In this document: positions 6,216 through 10,226 of the stretch, one piece after another
Layout of the letters: every line of letters begins with the position of its first letter
Position numbering within the stretch: the stretch's first letter is position 1
Assembly (NCBI GenBank): GCA_035560935.1
Contig: DATMYQ010000082.1
Span: forward strand, 1-10,226
Source of the DNA: DATMYQ01 sp035560935
GTDB taxonomy: Bacteria > Bacillota > Negativicutes > Sporomusales > Sporomusaceae
Direction: 5' to 3'
DNA length: 10,226 nt
Made by a program: the position numbers and the translations under genes
Notes under the pieces: generated by a model
Database searches by the model: none
The model's input: the letters and a program-made list of their open reading frames with translations, nothing else
What the model was told of the DNA's origin: nothing

Positions 6216-7739
6216 CTATTTCACCAAGCCGGCAATAACTTTTCGGATGCCCTCCCGTTCCATGCTTTCCAGATAACTTCCCACTTTATCCGTCAGTCCC
6301 GGCACTATATTCAAATCTTGTCCCCATATTTCCTGGTTAGCCAATATCCGGCTTGCTACCCGACGTGCACCCGCCGCCGTTTTGTCGTACTCACCCCACA
6401 CATCAGCCATAAATTCCAACACCGTTAAATCGTCCTTCATAACAAACTCACCTTGGTCACGCTGGGCTTGCATAATCGCACCATCCACCCGACCGTGCTT
6501 ATACACGGCTATCAAGGCTGCCAGCGAAAATGTCAATTTTTCCGGCAAAACTTGGTGTTCTTCGAAATATTCCAGCAAAGACGGTAACACCCGGGTTTTA
6601 AACTTGGAGGACGAATTCAACAGAATACTTAGCAGATAATGCTTGATATATGGATTACAAAACCGTTCCACCACATCATCGGCAAAGCGGGTCAGCATTT
6701 CCTTTTGCAGTGGAATCGACGGGATAATTTCTTCGGCCACAATTTGGCGCACATACTTTCCTAATACTTCATGATCCATCATTTCCCCCACCGTATCCAA
6801 GCCGTACAAAAAAGCTGCCGGCACCGACGAGGTATGAGCGCCGTTCAGTATACGAACCTTGCGGGTCCGATACGGCGTCATGTCCTCCGTCCAAATCACG
6901 TCCAGGCCCACCTGCGTGAACGGCAAGCGTTGCTCCAATTCTTTCGGCCCTTCAATCACCCAAAGATGGAATAATTCTCCCGTATCGATTAACTCATCAG
7001 TATACCCCCATTCCTGACTCAGTTTTTCCTCTTCATCCCGGGGATATCCGGTGACAACGCGGTCTACCAGGGTGTTCAGAAAAACATTGGCCGTATCCAG
7101 CCAGATTTTGAAGGCAGCAGGCAATTTCCAGATATCGGCCAGCTGTACTATCACTTTTTTCAGGTTGTCGCCGTTGCGGTCAATCAGCTCACAGGGAATA
7201 ATCACCATTCCCTTCCCGGCATCCCCCTGGAAGTGGCAAAAACGGTGATACAAATATACTGTCAGCTTGCCTGGGAAAGAAACCGGCGGCTTGACGTCGC
7301 AACGATCATGCCCATCAAATACTATGCCTGCTTCCGTGGTATTCGACACTACATATTCAATTTCCGGATTTTCGGCGCAGCGCAAATATTCTTCCCAATC
7401 GGTATATGGATTAATGCAACGGCTAACCGACGTAATAATTTCCCGCACTTCCATCGGTTTCCCTTCCTTTAATCCCCGCAGCAGCAAGGTGTACAATCCA
7501 TCCTGATCATTAATTTGTTTGGCCAGACCGTCAGCAATTGGCTGTACCAGTATTACCCGGCCATTGAACATTCCCTGACGATTCAGGCGATGAAACATCC
7601 AATCCACAAACGCCCGCAGAAAATTCCCTTCACCAAACTGAATAACTTTTTCAGGTAAATTTTCCGGATAAGAACTGACTTCCAACCCTACCGGAAAATC
7701 GTCCCGTTGTTTCAGCAGGTTTTTGTTCAATTTTCTCAT
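6216..7739 (-). CDS. uxaB: Tagaturonate reductase (altronate oxidoreductase)
   Basis: This enzyme reduces D-tagaturonate to D-altronate with NADH, the step before UxaA. It is a member of the mannitol/fructuronate reductase family. The 507 residues are slightly longer than the roughly 480 of E. coli and Bacillus enzymes, mainly by a short N-terminal extension. The Rossmann entry is VIQFGEGNFLRAFVDW (32-47), the UxaB-type variant of the family motif. VSNTTEAGI (131-139) and the substrate-site block RILNGAHTSSVPAAF (296-310) are also present. The start at 7739 is chosen because GGAGG (7747-7751) lies seven bases before it; an in-frame ATG at 7775 is upstream of this site and has no equivalent. 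Tagaturonate reductase is preferred over fructuronate reductase (UxuB) because uxaA rather than uxuA follows directly. The preceding gene ends only 46 bases upstream with no terminator between, which places uxaB in the same operon. Confidence 0.94.
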   Translation of the reverse strand: MRKLNKNLLKQRDDFPVGLEVSSYPENLPEKVIQFGEGNFLRAFVDWMFHRLNRQGMFNGRVILVQPIADGLAKQINDQDGLYTLLLRGLKEGKPMEVREIITSVSRCINPYTDWEEYLRCAENPEIEYVVSNTTEAGIVFDGHDRCDVKPPVSFPGKLTVYLYHRFCHFQGDAGKGMVIIPCELIDRNGDNLKKVIVQLADIWKLPAAFKIWLDTANVFLNTLVDRVVTGYPRDEEEKLSQEWGYTDELIDTGELFHLWVIEGPKELEQRLPFTQVGLDVIWTEDMTPYRTRKVRILNGAHTSSVPAAFLYGLDTVGEMMDHEVLGKYVRQIVAEEIIPSIPLQKEMLTRFADDVVERFCNPYIKHYLLSILLNSSSKFKTRVLPSLLEYFEEHQVLPEKLTFSLAALIAVYKHGRVDGAIMQAQRDQGEFVMKDDLTVLEFMADVWGEYDKTAAGARRVASRILANQEIWGQDLNIVPGLTDKVGSYLESMEREGIRKVIAGLVK

Positions 7740-7746
7740 ACCGCTT

Positions 7747-7752
7747 CCTCCC
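7747..7752 (-). promoter_or_regulatory. Ribosome binding site that sets the uxaB start
   Basis: GGGAGG lies seven bases upstream of the ATG at 7737-7739, favouring MRKLNK as the N-terminus over a version 12 residues longer. Confidence 0.75.
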
Positions 7753-7785
7753 TCATTTTTTATCATCTTATCCAACTTTTTTATT

Positions 7786-8868
7786 TCAACGTTGTAAAAT
7801 ATCCGGGCGCTTCCATATCTTCCCGTCCTTTTCCATCGTCAGGCACGGAAAACCCGGCGACTCTGTCAGCAACACCGCACCGCCTGCCGCGATCAACAAG
7901 GTATCTTCAGATTTTGTTCCGGCAATACTAGGATTCCAGGCAAATGCCTGGCTTTCGCCCACCGTAAACGGGCTGTCGGGAGTACCGCGATATTCGCGTC
8001 CCAAATAACCAATCAGGCCGCCCTGATGATGGCGCTGCCACTCGTCCGGAAAACCCTGTTCTTTATACGCCTCCATCCCGGCGTGAAAAATATCGGCAAC
8101 CCGGGCTTCCGGCACGGTTGCCGCCATCAATGCCGTATCCACTGCCACAACCGCCCGATGCCGACGCCGCAAATCCGCCGGCACCGGCCCAAAATGAACT
8201 AACCGGCTGGCGGCCGCATACAGTCCGTACTGCTGCGCCGTCAAGACCAGCAACGCATGTTTTTCCAATCTGCGTCCGGTTGGCAGCGGATGACGGTAAT
8301 GGTATACCCGTTCGTCCGCTGCCACCAAGGTGACCCATGGACTCAGTTCCTGTTCCTCGCAACGCTGGCGGATCCGGCTTGCGATCTTCTCCTCACTGTC
8401 GCCCGGAATCACCGACATAGCTACCTCGCCAAGAATGCTGCCCACCCGTCGTCCCACCTCCCGGTAACGCTCTTGCTCCTCTGGGGTCAACGTCCAACGC
8501 AAACAGGAGAATTCCAGACCCAAATCCCGCTCTGACGCAGTTCTGGCTTTTCCCGTCAATTCCGCCAGACACCGCTCTCTTCCCGCTCCATCCCACCAAT
8601 AATAAACCAGCGGTTTAAAATTCAAACCCGGCATTTCTTCCGTTAACAATCTGTCTGCTTCAATATTATTGGTTACCAGGTATGCGGCATCATGCCCAAC
8701 CACAATATCTGCACAGGCTTTCTCCGCCGCCTGATTAACATATCCCCGCCCGCCGGTCAACCACATCAGATCGGTTTGAGTGCTCAACACCAAATATTCC
8801 AAACCTCTCATCACCATTAATTTTCTGATGCGATGCAGCTTTTCAGCCACTTCATTTTTGCTCCACAT
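7786..8868 (-). CDS. M24 (creatinase/prolidase-fold) protein with missing metal ligands
   Basis: A 360-residue protein with the two-part layout of M24 peptidases such as Xaa-Pro aminopeptidase: a creatinase-like N-domain (about 8-125, including YLVLSTQTDLMWLTGG at 25-40) and a pita-bread C-domain (about 130-355). In active M24 peptidases two Asp, one His and two Glu bind the metals. The region that should carry both Asp (LLVLTAQQYGLYAAASRLVHFG, 206-227, given here by position only beyond key residues) appears to have Thr210 and Ala219 instead. His280-His281 remain (HHQGG). The usual EPG is replaced by Asn312-Pro-Ser, and the last Glu survives (SEDT, Glu321). Classical peptidase activity is therefore doubtful. 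The start at 8868 uses GGGGGAG (8878-8884), nine bases upstream; a longer form from 8937 would start inside a hairpin. It lies between the regulator gene and uxaB in the uronate operon. The alignment was made by eye. Confidence 0.8.
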   Translation of the reverse strand: MWSKNEVAEKLHRIRKLMVMRGLEYLVLSTQTDLMWLTGGRGYVNQAAEKACADIVVGHDAAYLVTNNIEADRLLTEEMPGLNFKPLVYYWWDGAGRERCLAELTGKARTASERDLGLEFSCLRWTLTPEEQERYREVGRRVGSILGEVAMSVIPGDSEEKIASRIRQRCEEQELSPWVTLVAADERVYHYRHPLPTGRRLEKHALLVLTAQQYGLYAAASRLVHFGPVPADLRRRHRAVVAVDTALMAATVPEARVADIFHAGMEAYKEQGFPDEWQRHHQGGLIGYLGREYRGTPDSPFTVGESQAFAWNPSIAGTKSEDTLLIAAGGAVLLTESPGFPCLTMEKDGKIWKRPDILQR

Positions 8869-8895
8869 CCTCCATCGCTCCCCCATTTCAGGAAA

Positions 8896-8951
8896 AGCGC
8901 TGATGCATAAAGAACTCTTACGCGGCGCACCGCGCACAGTCCATCAGCGCT
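8896..8951 (-). promoter_or_regulatory. Long inverted repeat at the ROK-M24 junction, possible attenuator
   Basis: Perfect 10-base arms (8896-8905 and 8942-8951; on the - strand AGCGCTGATG and CATCAGCGCT) enclose an inner perfect hairpin (8921-8934, CGCGG and CCGCG around a 4-base loop). In RNA the outer stem can be extended by G-U pairs and is followed by TTTTCC. The first arm includes the TGA stop of the ROK gene. It could be a leaky terminator, a polarity or mRNA-stability element, or an operator. Confidence 0.5.
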
Positions 8952-10215
8952 CCCGTAATTTTCTCGCAGCAGGCAGCTCCGGCCAGCCATCATCCAACAT
9001 GTTCGACCGAGTCGAATGGAAAAACTCCCGCAGCACCAAAGCGCAAGCGCCAATAACGGCACTGTCTCTGCCCAGTTCAGAAATCTTCAAAGAAGAACCG
9101 GCAAAAACCGCCGGAAACGCATGCGTTTTGACTACAACTTCCACGATTTCCAGGACCCGTTCCATCGCCGGCGCCATGCGACCACCCAAAAATACCACCT
9201 CCGGATTGTATAGATTGATTACATTGGCCAACGCCAGTCCGATGTACCTTCCCACATTGTGAAACAGCGCATCGGTGTAGGGACTCACTGCGGCTACCCT
9301 CAGTAAATCATCAAACCGAATACTGCCCTGCGTTTCCCAGATTGTCCGTAATGCATCATCATCCGATAGCGTATCAATATCTTGATGAATCCGTCGCATC
9401 AGCGCCGGTATGCCGCAAAGACTTTCCAGACATCCCCGGTTGCCACAGCGGCAAACAGGACCTTCCTCCGCCAAAACCAAATGCCCGATTTGTCCGGCAT
9501 GCCCCTGATATCCTTGCAAAATCTCTCCCTGCACCATAACCCCGGCACTGATTCCTTCTCCCAAATTTACATACACCAAATTTTCACAGCCCCTGCCACC
9601 GCCAAACCATTTCTCCGCCAATACCCCCGCCTTTGAATTGACTTCCAAAAAAACCGGCACACCCAGATCTTCTTCCAATATTTTCTTTATGGGAAAATCA
9701 TTCCACAAAGGCCCGAGATTGACTGCGTTTCGGACCATACCCTGTCCCAATTGCAGCAATCCAGGAAAAGCCACACCCAATCCCATAATTTTTTTCCCTT
9801 TCGCCGCCGGCCCTGCCAAATAGTCCCGAATACCTTCCGTCAACTGCGCCAACCCATGCTCTGGTGCGGTCATATCCAAAGCAAGCGAACAAATATTGCC
9901 CGGACGATATTTCAAATCCGCCATACTAATAACAGCTTCATAACTGGAAAGCTCGACGCCCAATACATATCCGGCTGAACTATTCAGACGTAACTTTACC
10001 GGCTTTCGGCCCCCTTGCGAATGTCCCAATCCGATTTCTTCAACCAATCCCATCGTCAACAGCTCCCGGACAATGCCAGTGACAGCCGGCGGCGTCAATC
10101 CACTCCGTTCTGCCAGTTGTTGACGTGAAATCATTTCTTGTTCCTTGAGCAGTTTAAGAACTGCTAGTCTGTTTAATTTTTTTACATATTTGCTGTTTCC
10201 GGGAATTCCCGCCAT
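8944..10215 (-). CDS. ROK-family transcriptional regulator
   Basis: A 423-residue NagC/XylR-type regulator that should bind DNA and respond to a sugar or sugar acid. A winged helix-turn-helix occupies about residues 12-75, with ISRQQLAERSGLTPPAVTGI (29-48) as the helix-turn-helix. The ROK fold follows, with IMGLGVAFPGLL (143-154), the glycine loop VNLGEGISAGV (216-226) and the ROK zinc signature GHLVLAEEGPVCRCGNRGCL (244-263) carrying His245, Cys255, Cys257 and Cys262. In ROK kinases the catalytic Asp lies in an END motif; here the equivalent is Val192-Asn193-Ser194, so kinase activity is unlikely. The ligand-site GEIGH reads GQIGH (Gln242). The ATG at 10215 is preferred, with GGGTG (10222-10226) six bases upstream; an in-frame GTG at 10224 is the alternative, and a start beyond the window cannot be excluded. 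It is the first visible gene of the operon with the M24 gene, uxaB and uxaA, which suggests local autoregulation. Its operator lies outside the window. Confidence 0.93.
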   Translation of the reverse strand: MAGIPGNSKYVKKLNRLAVLKLLKEQEMISRQQLAERSGLTPPAVTGIVRELLTMGLVEEIGLGHSQGGRKPVKLRLNSSAGYVLGVELSSYEAVISMADLKYRPGNICSLALDMTAPEHGLAQLTEGIRDYLAGPAAKGKKIMGLGVAFPGLLQLGQGMVRNAVNLGPLWNDFPIKKILEEDLGVPVFLEVNSKAGVLAEKWFGGGRGCENLVYVNLGEGISAGVMVQGEILQGYQGHAGQIGHLVLAEEGPVCRCGNRGCLESLCGIPALMRRIHQDIDTLSDDDALRTIWETQGSIRFDDLLRVAAVSPYTDALFHNVGRYIGLALANVINLYNPEVVFLGGRMAPAMERVLEIVEVVVKTHAFPAVFAGSSLKISELGRDSAVIGACALVLREFFHSTRSNMLDDGWPELPAARKLRER

Positions 10216-10226
10216 AATATTCACCC

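Noticed and set aside
1..10226. CRISPR arrays, tRNA genes, transposon ends and CcpA cre sites
   Set aside because: No regularly spaced direct repeats, tRNA-like cloverleaf, transposase or convincing cre-type palindrome was found on reading both strands.

Overview
The window reads as part of a chromosome from a low-to-mid GC Firmicute. The strong GGAGG-type ribosome binding sites, the U-tract terminators and the mixture of genes suggest an anaerobic Negativicutes/Sporomusaceae-like organism; that placement is inference, because no rRNA or other phylogenetic marker is present. Seven protein-coding genes are supported: one on the + strand at the left edge and six on the - strand. There are no tRNAs, rRNAs, insertion sequences, phage genes or CRISPR arrays, and no gap between genes exceeds 300 bases.

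Layout from left to right. (1) 28-672 (+) encodes a small exported protein of unknown function. (2) A bidirectional terminator at 677-729 separates it from the convergent gene pfkA (824-1783, -), an ATP-type 6-phosphofructokinase. (3) 2002-3408 (-) encodes a membrane-anchored protein with an N-terminal zinc ribbon and a RING-like zinc domain, followed by its own terminator. (4) 3552-4514 (-) encodes a zinc-dependent medium-chain dehydrogenase with its own promoter (-10 TATAAT) and a possible upstream operator. (5) 4711-10215 (-) is an apparent operon. In transcription order it encodes a ROK-family transcriptional regulator, an M24-fold protein, tagaturonate reductase UxaB and altronate dehydratase UxaA, and it ends at a terminator at 4652-4695.

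How the genes work together. UxaB reduces D-tagaturonate to D-altronate, and UxaA dehydrates D-altronate to 2-keto-3-deoxy-gluconate; these are the two central steps of galacturonate (pectin sugar) catabolism. The isomerase UxaC, the KDG kinase and aldolase, and a transporter are not in the window. They must lie elsewhere if the pathway is complete. The ROK protein heads the operon and is the natural candidate for its sugar-responsive regulator. The adjacent dehydrogenase may serve a related polyol/uronate oxidation, as dehydrogenases are also found in other hexuronate clusters. PfkA and the zinc protein have no obvious link to this pathway.

The points most worth a second look are these: the M24 protein has lost most canonical metal ligands yet sits inside a sugar-acid operon; a long inverted repeat spans the ROK stop codon and the ROK-M24 junction; the zinc-ribbon/RING/transmembrane protein has an unassigned extracytoplasmic domain; and the dehydrogenase promoter carries a dyad.
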